Notes: generated by a model not told the origin, from the letters alone. DNA of 64,000 bases from Acinetobacter chengduensis (GCF_003664645.1 NZ_RCHC01000006.1:152314-216313); one strand, 5' to 3'; positions 37,251 to 47,023 are shown, numbered from the stretch's first letter. Made by a program: numbers and translations.

Positions 37251-38000
37251 ATGAAATATTCAGAATATCAGCCTCGCCCCGATCTACTCAAAGATCGCAT
37301 TATCCTAATTACAGGTGCGGGCGATGGTATCGGTCGTGCAGCCGCAATCACTTATGCTCTTCATGGCGCAACGGTGGTTTTGCATGGTCGTACACTGAAC
37401 AAACTTGAAGTGATTTACGATGAAATTGAAGGTTTGGGCGCACCACAACCTGCGATTTTACCGCTTCAACTGTCTAGTGCTTCTTCACGTGATTATGAGT
37501 TATTAGTCGATACGCTCGAACGCCAATTTGGTCGTTTGGATGGTATTTTGCATAATGCAGGCATTTTGGGTGAGCGTACGCCACTGGCACATTACCCTGC
37601 CGATGTTTGGGATGATGTGATGGCGGTAAACTTACGTGCCCCGTTTGTTCTCACGCAAGAATTATTGCCTCTATTGCAAAAATCAGAGCATGCCTCTGTA
37701 GTTTTTGCCAGTTCAGGTGTAGGTCGTGAAGCACGTGAAAACTGGGGCGCTTATTCTGTGTCTAAAATAGCCATTGAGGCTGTGAGCACTTTATTTGCCA
37801 AAGAAAATCAGCACCCTAACATTCGCTTTAACTGCATCAATCCAGGGGCAACACGTACTGCTATGCGTGCAAAAGCCTACCCAGATGAAGACCCAAAAAT
37901 CTTACCGACACCAGAGCAAATTATGCCTGCCTATTTATACTTAATGGGCGATGACAGCTTAGCCTTAAATGGTGCCAGCATAGATGCACAAGATGCTTAA
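37251..38000 (+). CDS. yciK: Short-chain dehydrogenase, YciK type
   Basis: A 249-residue Rossmann-fold SDR. The cofactor motif TGAGDGIG is at residues 21-28, NAG in HNAGILGER, and the catalytic Tyr168/Lys172 pair in WGAYSVSK. YciK-family proteins are oxidoreductases whose physiological substrate is not known. The gene follows mupP after 45 bases with an AGGAG site, completing the ubiG-mupP-yciK operon also found in Pseudomonas. Confidence 0.88.
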   Translation: MKYSEYQPRPDLLKDRIILITGAGDGIGRAAAITYALHGATVVLHGRTLNKLEVIYDEIEGLGAPQPAILPLQLSSASSRDYELLVDTLERQFGRLDGILHNAGILGERTPLAHYPADVWDDVMAVNLRAPFVLTQELLPLLQKSEHASVVFASSGVGREARENWGAYSVSKIAIEAVSTLFAKENQHPNIRFNCINPGATRTAMRAKAYPDEDPKILPTPEQIMPAYLYLMGDDSLALNGASIDAQDA

Positions 38001-38028
38001 GTGTTTGGCTTAACTGATGCATGAAATC

Positions 38029-38053
38029 AAAGGAGGCTCTGGCCTCCTTTTTT
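38029..38053 (+). terminator. Terminator of the ubiG-mupP-yciK operon
   Basis: AAAGGAGGC pairs with GCCTCCTTT across TCTG, followed by T-run. Confidence 0.85.
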
Positions 38054-38142
38054 AGGGCATATACATTCATGCCACATTGGCTTGTAATTCCAGACAATAT
38101 GCGGATACTTATGCCAAACGTTTTAAGCAATGAGTGTCTGAC

Positions 38143-38562
38143 ATGTCTGACTTTAGCAATATTACTGTAACGCCAACCGAAGATGGCATGCTCAATCTAT
38201 TGATTGATGGCAAAGCTATTTCTGAAAAATATGGGATGAAGTTTGATCCAAGTATTTTGGATGACCTAAAAGCCTTAGAAAATGGCCAGAATGTGAAGCT
38301 ATTTGAACAGTTTGTATTTTCACATACTGACCTAAACTTCGAACATCGTTACCAGTACGTGCTTTGTATTGTGAAACAAGATGACCGCTATGCAACTGCA
38401 AAAAGTTTTGTTTACCGCATTACAGCAGAAGGCCAACCACCTGTTGAACACGTGATTACCAAGCAAGGTGTTCCAATGACTGAGCAAGATGTCCGTGAAT
38501 TTATTCAAGCACATTTGCAAAAATCGCTTACAGACTACACCGACCTTCAATTTGCTTACTAA
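38143..38562 (+). CDS. Hypothetical protein
   Basis: A 139-residue soluble protein of mixed strand/helix character, with no signal peptide, membrane segment or motif I can name. It contains MLNLLIDGKAISEKYGMKFDPSIL early on and ends in LQFAY. The ATG at 38143 is preferred; a GTG at 38134 is in frame with weak support either way. It stands alone, flanked by terminator-like hairpins. It looks like a genuine Acinetobacter-type gene by codon use, but the function is unknown. Confidence 0.6.
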   Translation: MSDFSNITVTPTEDGMLNLLIDGKAISEKYGMKFDPSILDDLKALENGQNVKLFEQFVFSHTDLNFEHRYQYVLCIVKQDDRYATAKSFVYRITAEGQPPVEHVITKQGVPMTEQDVREFIQAHLQKSLTDYTDLQFAY

Positions 38563-38647
38563 GCCTGTATCGAGCTCCCTCCTATTTTGAGTGGCTCAGG
38601 CTAAAGCTAGATCCTTCTTATAGGTTTAAAACTATTGGTCGCGCCAT

Positions 38648-38683
38648 CACAAGGCAACTCAGTGTGCCTTGTGTGATTTTTTT
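38648..38683 (+). terminator. Probable terminator after the hypothetical gene
   Basis: CACAAGGCA pairs with TGCCTTGTG; a run of seven T starts four bases after the stem. The gap weakens the call. Confidence 0.55.
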
Positions 38684-38854
38684 GCCAACCCTTTTTGATA
38701 TCATTAAGTTCTGTACACATTCTGAATGGGCTACTTTACAGCATTAATCGTATTTTTAAATTATTTTTATAATATTATTCGGTTTTTAAAATAAATCGAC
38801 CTCCTCTATGCTCACTGCATTAATTTTGTAGTCGCAACACTTGGGAGATAGATC

Positions 38855-39010
38855 ATGGTCGATCAACAACGTAAAACTGAAATTATTCGTTCAATTGAAC
38901 AACTACAATTGTCTACAGCACTCATTATGGCACTGGATCATGCAAACTCAGCAGAAGCAGTCGCTGAAGCTGTATATTGCCTATCAGGCTTGAGTGAACA
39001 GTGGAACTAA
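38855..39010 (+). CDS. Small protein, 51 residues, unknown function
   Basis: ATG at 38855 with GGGAGA 7-12 bases upstream, a very good ribosome site. The product begins MVDQQRKTEIIRSIEQLQL and reads as an amphipathic helix pair rich in Glu, Gln, Leu and Ala, ending EQWN. No signal peptide or membrane segment. A perfect 12-bp stem-loop follows 50 bases later. The clean site and compositional fit argue for a real gene; I recognise no family. Confidence 0.6.
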   Translation: MVDQQRKTEIIRSIEQLQLSTALIMALDHANSAEAVAEAVYCLSGLSEQWN

Positions 39011-39060
39011 AGCCAAAGCCTCACTTGCCCATACAATTTCATCTATTCACCAGCCCAAAA

Positions 39061-39094
39061 GGATTGAATAAAAACATCTTGCTTTATTCAATCC
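39061..39094. repeat. Perfect 12-bp stem-loop after the 51-residue gene
   Basis: GGATTGAATAAA (39061-39072) pairs with TTTATTCAATCC (39083-39094) across a 10-base loop. No T-run follows, so it is either a weak terminator or an RNA-stabilising hairpin. Confidence 0.5.
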
Positions 39095-39273
39095 AACATT
39101 CATATTCATCACAATAAGCAGATTTGATCATTTATAGATCTGCATTTTTGACGCATAATATCCTGATTATCTCTGCTTTATTTAAAGAATTATCGCAATA
39201 TCTTCACAGTTTCTCTGCATTTTTTGCGTAGAGTAATCCTATACACTATGAATCATTTAAATGAGGACTCAAC

Positions 39274-39678
39274 ATGAAAAAGATTTTGACTGCATTCGCA
39301 ATCTCTTTCAGTGCTTTGACAGCAAGCAGTATTTCTATTGCTGGTCCTCATTTTGACCACAAGGATGGTTATGATCAGCCCCGTGAATTTAACCGTGGGC
39401 AGGCGAAAAAATATCGTGAATTCCGTGAAAATAATGATGACGAACGTATGGATATGCGCCGTATGCGTGAAGAACGCGGTGTAAAACGTTTGCAACAACA
39501 TAAATGGCAAGCGGGTTACGTGCTCCCACAACATTATCGTGGTGATGGTTATAAAGTCGATTATCGAGACCAAAACTTGCCACGCCCAGATCGTAATCAA
39601 CAATGGTACAAAATCAATAATGACTATATTTTAGTGAACTCAGAGACCAACAGCATTATGCGTATTTTAGGTCTTTAA
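39274..39678 (+). CDS. RcnB-family periplasmic protein (first copy)
   Basis: A 134-residue precursor with a signal peptide (about residues 1-23, ending SIAGP) and the C-terminal RcnB pattern: VLPQHYRGDGYKVDYRDQNLPRPDRNQQWYKINNDYILVNSETNSIMRIL. The middle is highly charged, with many Arg/Asp/Glu. E. coli RcnB is a small periplasmic protein tied to nickel and cobalt efflux, but the fold is shared by many proteins of unknown role. No rcnA transporter is nearby. A GAGG site precedes the ATG. Confidence 0.8.
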   Translation: MKKILTAFAISFSALTASSISIAGPHFDHKDGYDQPREFNRGQAKKYREFRENNDDERMDMRRMREERGVKRLQQHKWQAGYVLPQHYRGDGYKVDYRDQNLPRPDRNQQWYKINNDYILVNSETNSIMRILGL

Positions 39679-39694
39679 ACCCCTTACACTGCAT

Positions 39695-39720
39695 AGCCCA
39701 ACATCGTTTGGGCTTTTTTT
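39695..39720 (+). terminator. Terminator of the first RcnB-family gene
   Basis: AGCCCAA pairs with TTGGGCT followed by a T-run. Confidence 0.8.
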
Positions 39721-39904
39721 ATGCCACTACTTTTTGCATGCTCGTAGCTTCAGCCCTGGATAGAGCCATAGCCTATTCTCAGCCTACTATTTTTCTTCAC
39801 ACATTTCACAATTCCACTCTATATCGCTCACGCTTTCTCTGAACTTTGTCGGTAATTTAAAGTTATCGAAACAGTAAAGCACTACAGCAATTTAGGTGAA
39901 TGAA

Positions 39905-40291
39905 ATGAAAAAACTGATCTCTTTTGCGACCCTTGCACTTTCAGGTTTAATCGCAACTTCGGCAATGGCGGCGCCTGATCATCGTTTTGATGACCGTCGT
40001 GGCAACCCATCACCAAGCCACATGCAAGCCCAAGATGCACGTTGGGACCATAACCGTTCACAACAATGGAACAATAAAAATCAGTGGAATCAACAACGCG
40101 TTAACCCAAGCCGTGAATGGCGTAGTGGTCAGACCTTACCACGTGAATTTCAGTCAACACGCTATAAAGTCAGTGACCGCGAAGCACGTAAATTGCCAAA
40201 TACTGGACGCTACCAACAATGGTACAAAGTAAATGGTGACTATGTCCTCGTCAATGAACGTAACGATCGCATCGTACGAATCATGGGCTAA
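39905..40291 (+). CDS. RcnB-family periplasmic protein (second copy)
   Basis: A 128-residue precursor with a signal peptide (about residues 1-22, ending AMAAP) and the same C-terminal RcnB pattern as the gene before it: LPREFQSTRYKVSDREARKLPNTGRYQQWYKVNGDYVLVNERNDRIVRIMG. The linker differs completely (His/Asn/Gln-rich here). The ATG at 39905 has AGGTGA about 5 bases upstream; an in-frame GTG at 39896 overlaps that site and is rejected. The two copies have separate terminators, so they are separately controlled. Confidence 0.8.
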   Translation: MKKLISFATLALSGLIATSAMAAPDHRFDDRRGNPSPSHMQAQDARWDHNRSQQWNNKNQWNQQRVNPSREWRSGQTLPREFQSTRYKVSDREARKLPNTGRYQQWYKVNGDYVLVNERNDRIVRIMG

Positions 40292-40322
40292 TTCCTAAAC
40301 CTCGGTGAAGCCCCCCCTTTTG

Positions 40323-40357
40323 CACCTGTATAATTCAACTTATACAGGTGTTTTTTT
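40323..40357 (+). terminator. Terminator of the second RcnB-family gene
   Basis: CACCTGTATAA pairs perfectly with TTATACAGGTG, followed by seven T. Confidence 0.9.
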
Positions 40358-40440
40358 GTCTGCGTAGCGCCTTTCTATTTTCTCTGTATGGTTTTTTTGA
40401 TTAGAATCAATATACCCGTAATCTCGGCATAGGCCTGCAC

Positions 40441-41787
40441 ATGACTTCAATGGACGTTTCTCAAAGCACAACTTTACAATACGTGCATTGGTTTCGGCAT
40501 TCTGCACCCTATATTAATGCTCACCGCGGGAAAACCTTTGTCATTATGTTTGATGGTGAAGCGGTTTTACACGCAAACTTCCAACATATTATTCATGACA
40601 TTGCGTTATTTCACTCTTTAGGTATCCGTTTAATTTTAGTGTATGGCGCACGCCCACAAATTAATCAGAACCTCCAAGCCAGCGGGCTCACAACACCATT
40701 TCACCATCATCGCCGTGTGACGACGCGTGAATCTTTAGGCGCAGTAATGAATGCGTCTGGTTCGATTCGTTTGCAAATTGAAGCACTGCTGTCGATGGGG
40801 CTGGCAAATTCACCTATGTATGGCGCACGCATTGATGTCGTGTCAGGCAATTTAGTGACTGCAAAACCCTACGGTATTCGTGAAGGTGTCGATTTCCAAT
40901 TATCAGGTGAAGTGCGTAGCATTGATACCGATGCGATTTCGCGCCATTTGCTCAATCAGAATATTGTATTGCTTGGACCTACAGGCTATTCCACTACGGG
41001 TGAAGTGTTTAATTTATTGGCTGAAGAAGTGGCAACCAAAACTGCAATTAGCCTCAAAGCGGATAAATTGATTTTCCTTGGTCGATCTGCTGGGCTTATG
41101 GATGAACACGGTCAATTAATTCGTGAACTCTTACCCCACCAGCTAGAGGAGTATCTTTTACAATATCAAGATGCCAACCCCGACATTTTATTACATTTAA
41201 ATGGCGCAAAGACCGCCTCATTACAAGGTGTGCATCGGGTACATCTCATTTCTTATGCCACTGATGGTGCCATGCTAGAAGAACTGTTTACCCGTGATGG
41301 TTCGGGCACCATGATTACCGATGCGCATTATGAAGAAGTCCGTACTGCGAATATTCAGGATGTCGGTGGCTTAATTAATTTGCTTCGCCCATTGGAAGAA
41401 GAAGGTATTTTGGTCTATCGCTCACGTGAACGCTTAGAAAATGAAATTGAACAATTTGCCGTGATTGAACGTGACGGCACAATTTTAGCCTGTGCCGCAC
41501 TATACCCAATTCCGACCGCTGAAGGTGAATTACGTTCGGCCGAAATTGCCTGCGTTGCAGTGCATCCGAGCTACCGCAAATCCAATCGCGGTAGTCAAAT
41601 CTTGCATTATTTAGAAGAAAAAGCCAAAGCGTTGGGCATTGAGCAATTGTTTATTCTGACCACACGAACCGCACATTGGTTTATCGAACAAGGCTTTGAA
41701 TCTGCCAGTGTGGATGATTTACCGAATGCACGTCAGGCTTTATACAACTACCAGCGTAATTCCTTGGTGTGTATCAAAACTCTTTAA
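40441..41787 (+). CDS. argA: N-acetylglutamate synthase
   Basis: A 448-residue ArgA of the classical two-domain type: an amino-acid-kinase fold (about residues 1-290; HRGKTFVIMFDGEAVL, LVYGARPQINQNL) that binds arginine as feedback inhibitor, and a C-terminal GNAT acetyltransferase (about 300-448; EIACVAVHPSYRKSNRGSQIL) that does the chemistry. It catalyses the first committed step of arginine synthesis. The start at 40441 is supported by length. Monocistronic by appearance. Confidence 0.95.
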   Translation: MTSMDVSQSTTLQYVHWFRHSAPYINAHRGKTFVIMFDGEAVLHANFQHIIHDIALFHSLGIRLILVYGARPQINQNLQASGLTTPFHHHRRVTTRESLGAVMNASGSIRLQIEALLSMGLANSPMYGARIDVVSGNLVTAKPYGIREGVDFQLSGEVRSIDTDAISRHLLNQNIVLLGPTGYSTTGEVFNLLAEEVATKTAISLKADKLIFLGRSAGLMDEHGQLIRELLPHQLEEYLLQYQDANPDILLHLNGAKTASLQGVHRVHLISYATDGAMLEELFTRDGSGTMITDAHYEEVRTANIQDVGGLINLLRPLEEEGILVYRSRERLENEIEQFAVIERDGTILACAALYPIPTAEGELRSAEIACVAVHPSYRKSNRGSQILHYLEEKAKALGIEQLFILTTRTAHWFIEQGFESASVDDLPNARQALYNYQRNSLVCIKTL

Positions 41788-42118
41788 GCTGGTTTAGACC
41801 GCCCTGCTTAGCTCAATTTTGACTAAGTTTATCTCTAAATTTTCGCAGGCCTCACTCTGGGCTTATCCGCAACAAGAGATAAGCTTATGCATAGATCTTA
41901 TATTCTAAAATAAACATTATATTTCAATAGATTAAAATCATTAAAACACGATATCTCTCATTATTTTTTAAGCAGAAAATTGCATAAGTTTTGCTGTTTT
42001 TTATTTATCTTTTTTCTTCATTAGAACTTTAAGTTTTTTTATTTTTTTCGAAAAAGAAAATTCATTAGCGTATGTGCATTCCATGTCGTTCTTATTTTAG
42101 GTTCAGGAGCAACCTGCT
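41788..42118. other. AT-rich leader region of the ssu operon
   Basis: 331 bases between argA and ssuA. A hairpin (GCTTATC/GATAAGC near 41870-41885) follows argA. The remainder is AT-rich with several possible promoters. A CysB- or Cbl-type activator site would be expected for a sulfonate operon, but I cannot define one by eye. No coding frame is convincing. Confidence 0.45.
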
Positions 42119-43081
42119 ATGCGCATCATCCCTTCTCAATTTTGGACAAAATCATTCGCTCTGTCTGCTGCGACTGTTGCTGTCATGATGCTGACGGGTT
42201 GCTCTAAAGACCAAGCCAAAGAAACCATTACATTAAATATTGGTTTTCAAAAATACGGCATTCTGCCAATTGTGAAAGAACGTGGCAATTTAGAAAAAGC
42301 CTTGCAAGAACAAGACGTCAACGTTAAATGGGTAGAATTTCCTGCAGGGCCACAGCTTTTAGAAGGACTCAATGTTGGAAGTGTTGTCTTAGGTGAAGCG
42401 GGTGAAGCACCGCCTATTTTTGCACAAGCGGCCAACTCAAATTTAGTTTACGTGGCTAACCAGCCTGCTGCACCGAAAGCAGAAGCATTGCTGGTACCTA
42501 AAAACTCTACCATCAAAACTGTAGCAGACCTGAAAGGCAAACGCGTGGCCTTAAACAAAGGCTCGAACGTCCATTACTTATTGTTAAAAGTATTAGAAGC
42601 GAATCACTTAACACTTAATGATATTGAGGTGATTTATTTACCGCCTTCTGACGCACGAGCAGCCTTTGAAAAAGGCGCTGTAGATGCGTGGGTGATTTGG
42701 GACCCATTCTTTGCAGCAGCCGAACAACAAATTAGTGCACGAGTATTGGCCACCGGTGAAAACTTAGTCAGCAACCATCAATTTTATTTGGCTGACCGTA
42801 AGTTTGCCGAAGCCAATCCTAAAGTCATTCAAGCTGTCGTTAAAGAATTGAATTTATCTACAGAATGGGTAGCAAGTCATCAAGATGAAGCTGCCAAATT
42901 ACTCGAAAAGCCAACCAGCTTAGATTTCAATATCTTAAAAAGCTCTATTTCACGCATGGGTTTTGGCGTTCAACCTATTAGCCCTGCGGTGATTAGCGAG
43001 CAACAGCGTGTTGCAGATGCGTTCTATGAGCAAAAGCTCATTCCAAACAAACTCAACATTGATGCTGCCATTATTAAATAA
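42119..43081 (+). CDS. ssuA: Aliphatic sulfonate ABC transporter substrate-binding lipoprotein
   Basis: A 320-residue periplasmic-binding-protein fold (NMT1/SsuA type) with the blocks GFQKYGILPIVKERG, VEFPAGPQLLEGLNVGSV, GEAPPIFAQAA, LKGKRVALNKGSNVHYLL and PPSDARAAFEKGAVDAWVIWDPF. Unlike the soluble E. coli SsuA it has a lipobox, LTGC, with lipidated Cys at 28, so it is probably membrane-tethered. It heads the ssuADCB cluster and captures alkanesulfonates. AGGAG precedes the ATG at 42105-42109. Confidence 0.92.
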   Translation: MRIIPSQFWTKSFALSAATVAVMMLTGCSKDQAKETITLNIGFQKYGILPIVKERGNLEKALQEQDVNVKWVEFPAGPQLLEGLNVGSVVLGEAGEAPPIFAQAANSNLVYVANQPAAPKAEALLVPKNSTIKTVADLKGKRVALNKGSNVHYLLLKVLEANHLTLNDIEVIYLPPSDARAAFEKGAVDAWVIWDPFFAAAEQQISARVLATGENLVSNHQFYLADRKFAEANPKVIQAVVKELNLSTEWVASHQDEAAKLLEKPTSLDFNILKSSISRMGFGVQPISPAVISEQQRVADAFYEQKLIPNKLNIDAAIIK

Positions 43082-43186
43082 TTTTTTAACACTTTCATTT
43101 TATTTCCCGCAGGACTGGCATTAAACATCTGATGATTTGATACAGCCTGTTGGATGACCGAGCACATTCAAAATTAAGGAACAAAT

Positions 43187-44356
43187 ATGAAAATTTTTTG
43201 GTTTATTCCAACTCATGGTGATAGTCGCTACCTAGGCACGAGCAAAGGTGCACGTGTTGTTGATCATGCTTATATGAAACAAATTGCCGTAGCAGTAGAT
43301 AACTTAGGCTACGAAGGTGTTTTAATTCCAACAGGTCGTTCATGTGAAGACCCATGGTTAACCGCTGCCAGCTTGATTGATGCAACCAAAAAATTAAAAT
43401 TCCTTGTTGCACTTCGCCCAGGAGTAACTACACCTGCATTGGCTGCACGTATGGCGGCAACTTTTGACCGCTTGTCGGGTGGTCGTGTATTACTCAATTT
43501 AGTGACTGGCGGTGATGAGCAAGAGCTCAAAGGTGATGGCGTATATGAAGACCATGCCACACGTTATAAAACTGCAAATGAATACACCACCATTTGGCGT
43601 GAAATTTTAACTCGCTCGCATACAGGTGAAAGTTATACCTTCCATGGTGAACGCCTAAGTGTAGATGATGCAAAATTATTGTATCCACCTGTGCAACAAC
43701 CGTATCCACCGCTTTGGTTTGGTGGTTCTTCAGATGATGCGATTGAGTTGGCTGCATCACAAGTAGACACTTATCTCACATGGGGTGAGCCACCTGCTGC
43801 AGTCAAAGAAAAAATTGCCGTGGTGAAAGCCCGTGCTGAAGCCAAAGGACGTGAACTGAACTACGGTATTCGTTTACACGTGATTGTGCGTGAAACCAAT
43901 GCCGAAGCATGGCAAGCAGCGGAAGAACTGATTCAATATGTGGATGATGCAACTATTCAAGCCGCTCAAGCCAAATTCAAAAGCATGGATTCCATCGGAC
44001 AACGTCGCATGGCAGAACTCCACAATGGCGACCGTACAAAGCTTGAAGTATCACCTAACCTGTGGGCGGGTGTAGGTCTTGTACGTGGCGGTGCGGGTAC
44101 AGCTTTAGTCGGTGACCCTGAAACTGTGGCAGCTCGTATTCAAGAATATGCAGACCTCGGCATTAATACCTTTATTTTCTCGGGCTATCCACATTTAGAA
44201 GAGTCTATTCGTTTTGCAGAATTAGTGTTCCCATTACTACCACTCGAAACCCAGCAGAAACTCACTCAACCTAATCTGACTGGCCCATTTGGCGAAATTG
44301 TCGCAAACAATTACACCCCAGATGAAAATAAAAAATCGATTCAGGAGCCAGCTTAA
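43187..44356 (+). CDS. ssuD: FMNH2-dependent alkanesulfonate monooxygenase
   Basis: A 389-residue luciferase-fold monooxygenase that releases sulfite from alkanesulfonates using reduced flavin. Strings [66 protein letters not shown] and [14 protein letters not shown] are diagnostic. AAGGA precedes the ATG. No ssuE flavin reductase gene is in the cluster. The NADPH:FMN reductase-like gene at 55505 is a possible but unproven partner, 11 kb away. Confidence 0.96.
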   Translation: MKIFWFIPTHGDSRYLGTSKGARVVDHAYMKQIAVAVDNLGYEGVLIPTGRSCEDPWLTAASLIDATKKLKFLVALRPGVTTPALAARMAATFDRLSGGRVLLNLVTGGDEQELKGDGVYEDHATRYKTANEYTTIWREILTRSHTGESYTFHGERLSVDDAKLLYPPVQQPYPPLWFGGSSDDAIELAASQVDTYLTWGEPPAAVKEKIAVVKARAEAKGRELNYGIRLHVIVRETNAEAWQAAEELIQYVDDATIQAAQAKFKSMDSIGQRRMAELHNGDRTKLEVSPNLWAGVGLVRGGAGTALVGDPETVAARIQEYADLGINTFIFSGYPHLEESIRFAELVFPLLPLETQQKLTQPNLTGPFGEIVANNYTPDENKKSIQEPA

Positions 44357-44357
44357 A

Positions 44358-45173
44358 ATGTCTAAACCTGTTTCGGTCGAAGCCTTCGCGGAAAAGAAGG
44401 TTTCACGTGGAACACAACTTGGGCAGCGTTTGCTGCCTTGGTTGCTTCCCATTGTACTGATTTTGCTCTGGCAAGTTGCTTCCGTCACAGGGCTTTTACA
44501 AAGTCGTATTTTACCCGCACCAAGCGCTGTGATTAGTGCCTTCTGGACTTTGCTATTAAGTGGTGAACTTTGGAAACATGTACAAGTGAGTGCTGGTCGC
44601 GCACTGATGGGGTTATTGGTGGGTGGTGGTTTGGGTTTATTACTTGGCCTGCTTAATGGCTCATCCAAAGTGGCATCGAACTTACTCGATACCACCATTC
44701 AAATGATCCGAAACATCCCTGCACTGGCGCTTATTCCTTTGGTCATTTTATGGTTTGGCATTGATGAAAGTGCCAAGCTATTTTTAGTCGCAATCGGTGT
44801 ATTTTTTCCAATTTATATTAATACCTATCATGGTATTCGCTCTGTCGATCCACAGCTCATCGAGATGGGAAAAAGCTACGGTTTAACTCGCTGGCAACTC
44901 TATAAAGACATTATTTTACCAGGTGCAATGCCATCAATCTTGGTTGGGCTACGCTTTTCGCTAGGCTTGGTTTGGGTTCTTCTGATTGTGGCCGAAACCA
45001 TTTCTGCCCAAGCAGGTATTGGTTATATGACCATGAACGCACGTGAGTTCCTACAAACCGACATCGTTCTAGTGGGGATTTTACTGTATGCCCTATTGGG
45101 TAAATTAGCTGACGTTTTAGCCGTTGCTTTAGAGCGTTATTTATTACGCTGGCATGCTGGCTATCAAAAATAA
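44358..45173 (+). CDS. ssuC: Aliphatic sulfonate ABC transporter permease
   Basis: A 271-residue inner-membrane permease with six hydrophobic segments and the EAA-type loop [29 protein letters not shown] that docks on the ATPase. The ATG at 44358 is one base after the ssuD stop, with AGGAG 10 bases upstream inside ssuD, so the two are tightly coupled. Function follows from family and operon. Confidence 0.95.
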   Translation: MSKPVSVEAFAEKKVSRGTQLGQRLLPWLLPIVLILLWQVASVTGLLQSRILPAPSAVISAFWTLLLSGELWKHVQVSAGRALMGLLVGGGLGLLLGLLNGSSKVASNLLDTTIQMIRNIPALALIPLVILWFGIDESAKLFLVAIGVFFPIYINTYHGIRSVDPQLIEMGKSYGLTRWQLYKDIILPGAMPSILVGLRFSLGLVWVLLIVAETISAQAGIGYMTMNAREFLQTDIVLVGILLYALLGKLADVLAVALERYLLRWHAGYQK

Positions 45174-45187
45174 AAAGGACACATGAC

Positions 45188-45988
45188 ATGACTGATTTAA
45201 GTATTGGCCGCCATGCCCAAGACAATCCAAATTCTCCTACTCAAACAGACATTAACCCAAATGCTGTGATTGGGGCTGACATTTACATCGAACAATTACA
45301 TAAGTTCTATGGCAGTGTAAAAGTACTCGAAGACCTCGATCTACATATTCAGCCTGGTGAATTTCTTGCCATTGTTGGACGTAGTGGCTGTGGTAAAAGT
45401 ACGCTATTACGTCTGATTGCTGATTTAGAAAAACCGAGCTACGGTGAAATCAAATTTAAATCAGCACGTCATATTCGTGAAGGCATTACCGCCGATGATA
45501 TTCGTGTTATGTTCCAAGACCCACGACTTCTGCCTTGGCGTAGCATTGAACAAAATGTTCAGTTAGGCTTAGCCAAAGAGCAACACGCCAATGCTTCTGC
45601 TATGCTGGAAAAAGTCGGACTAAAAGAAAAAGCGGCCTTATGGCCTTCCCAGCTTTCAGGTGGCCAACGACAAAGAACTGCACTCGCACGTGCACTTTCG
45701 CATCAGCCACGCATTTTACTATTAGATGAGCCCTTAGGCGCATTGGATGCCCTGACCCGTTTAGACATGCAGAACCTGATTGAAAAACTTTGGACTGAAC
45801 AAGGCTTTACTGCCATTTTAGTCACCCATGACGTTTCTGAAGCCGTTCAACTGGCCGATCGTATTATTTTGCTGGATAAAGGTCATATCGCCTCACAATT
45901 TAAGGTTGACTTGCCCCGCCCACGACAAAAAAATCTGGCTTTTAGCACACTGGAGCAACAGGTTTTAAATGCCGTGCTAGCCACCTAA
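45188..45988 (+). CDS. ssuB: Aliphatic sulfonate ABC transporter ATPase
   Basis: A 266-residue ABC ATPase. Walker A GRSGCGKS (residues 64-71), Q-loop in [12 protein letters not shown], signature LSGGQRQR, Walker [13 protein letters not shown] and the switch His in LVTHDVSEA are all intact. It powers SsuC. An N-terminal extension of about 30 polar residues precedes the fold. AAGGA precedes the ATG. It is the last gene of the operon; a perfect palindrome follows. Confidence 0.95.
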   Translation: MTDLSIGRHAQDNPNSPTQTDINPNAVIGADIYIEQLHKFYGSVKVLEDLDLHIQPGEFLAIVGRSGCGKSTLLRLIADLEKPSYGEIKFKSARHIREGITADDIRVMFQDPRLLPWRSIEQNVQLGLAKEQHANASAMLEKVGLKEKAALWPSQLSGGQRQRTALARALSHQPRILLLDEPLGALDALTRLDMQNLIEKLWTEQGFTAILVTHDVSEAVQLADRIILLDKGHIASQFKVDLPRPRQKNLAFSTLEQQVLNAVLAT

Positions 45989-46009
45989 GCAAAATAAGCT
46001 GTCATTATG

Positions 46010-46036
46010 CCCAGCACTGCATGCAGTGCTGGGTTT
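46010..46036 (+). terminator. Perfect 24-base palindrome ending the ssu operon
   Basis: CCCAGCACTG pairs with CAGTGCTGGG across CATG (46010-46033), followed by TTTAAAT. The stem is very stable but the T-run is short, so it is a probable terminator; a binding site for a dimeric regulator is an alternative. Confidence 0.6.
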
Positions 46037-46331
46037 AAATCGTGTAGCTAAACTAAAAAATCACTTTAAAACCCTTCTTAAGCACCTAAACGGTGCAGAA
46101 ATTGAGTGCTTTAATTTGAAATCAACGACTTCCACCAGATTAATGAATAAAAATAATCATTTTTTTCTTTATACATACTATTTTTTATTTGATTTTACCT
46201 AGGCTGTCAGGATAATTTAATAGACGATCTATAAAATAAATCACCATTATTCATAAAATTACAAAGTTTGGTTGTGCACAAGGCTGCTGATTTGCCGTAC
46301 AATCCCCGATCCCCCTTTTCATTGTTTTAAA
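46037..46331. other. AT-rich gap upstream of the RutR-like gene
   Basis: About 295 bases with no coding frame of merit. It presumably holds the promoter of the TetR-type gene at 46332. I see no long inverted repeat that would mark an autoregulatory operator. Confidence 0.4.
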
Positions 46332-46952
46332 ATGCTAATGGAACAAAAAAAGAGTACTCAAAAACGTAATCAGTTGCTTAGCGCCGCACTGGACGTATTT
46401 TCCCTATATGGTTTCAATGGGGCTAGCCTAGATGAAATCGCGCAAATTGCAGAAATGCATAAGTCGAATATTTTCTATTATTATGAAAATAAAGAAGCGC
46501 TTTATGTCGAAGTGTTAACCACTGTATTACAAAAATGGTTAGCGCCGTTGCAAACACTAGAAGCAGATTTAGAACCTGCTGAAGCGATTACCAATTATTT
46601 GATACAAAAAATTGAAGTATCGCGTACACAGCCTAAAGCATCTCGTTTGTTTGCACTCGAAGTAATTCAAGGTGCGCCACATATTCTAGAGATCCTAAAA
46701 GGACCTTTAAAGAAACTGGTTAAACGTAAAGCCAAAGTGATTAGTAACTGGCAAGAGCAAGGTAAAATTTCAAAGGATATCGATCCTGAAATTTTCATTT
46801 TGAATATCTGGGCTGTTACTCAAAACTATGCAGACTTTTCTACCCAAATTGAAATGGTCACAGGCAAAACCCTGCGTAACCGTAGCATGAACCAGCGTGT
46901 GATCGAACACACGGTGCACATGATGCTCTATGGTGCACTACCTCGTAATTAA
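46332..46952 (+). CDS. TetR-family regulator, RutR-like
   Basis: A 206-residue regulator with an N-terminal HTH (KRNQLLSAALDVFSLYGFNGASLDEIAQIAEMHKSNIFYYYENKEALYVEVL) and a C-terminal domain resembling RutR (RLFALEVIQGAPHILEIL, ILNIWAVTQNYADFSTQI). RutR senses uracil/thymine in E. coli. ATG at 46332 or 46338 fits; the 20 codons upstream are open but atypical. No Shine-Dalgarno is evident. No rut operon is seen in the window, so the ligand and targets are uncertain. Confidence 0.8.
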   Translation: MLMEQKKSTQKRNQLLSAALDVFSLYGFNGASLDEIAQIAEMHKSNIFYYYENKEALYVEVLTTVLQKWLAPLQTLEADLEPAEAITNYLIQKIEVSRTQPKASRLFALEVIQGAPHILEILKGPLKKLVKRKAKVISNWQEQGKISKDIDPEIFILNIWAVTQNYADFSTQIEMVTGKTLRNRSMNQRVIEHTVHMMLYGALPRN

Positions 46953-47023
46953 TTCGCTCTATTGCCAAACATGGCAATGATTGGCATTCGGCCATAACTC
47001 GATATGGCCGCCAACCTTTAGTT

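Noticed and set aside
46010..46033. The perfect palindrome as an attachment site or operator.
   Set aside because: No integrase or nearby regulator gene uses it as far as can be seen; its place right after the last ssu gene makes a terminator the simpler reading.
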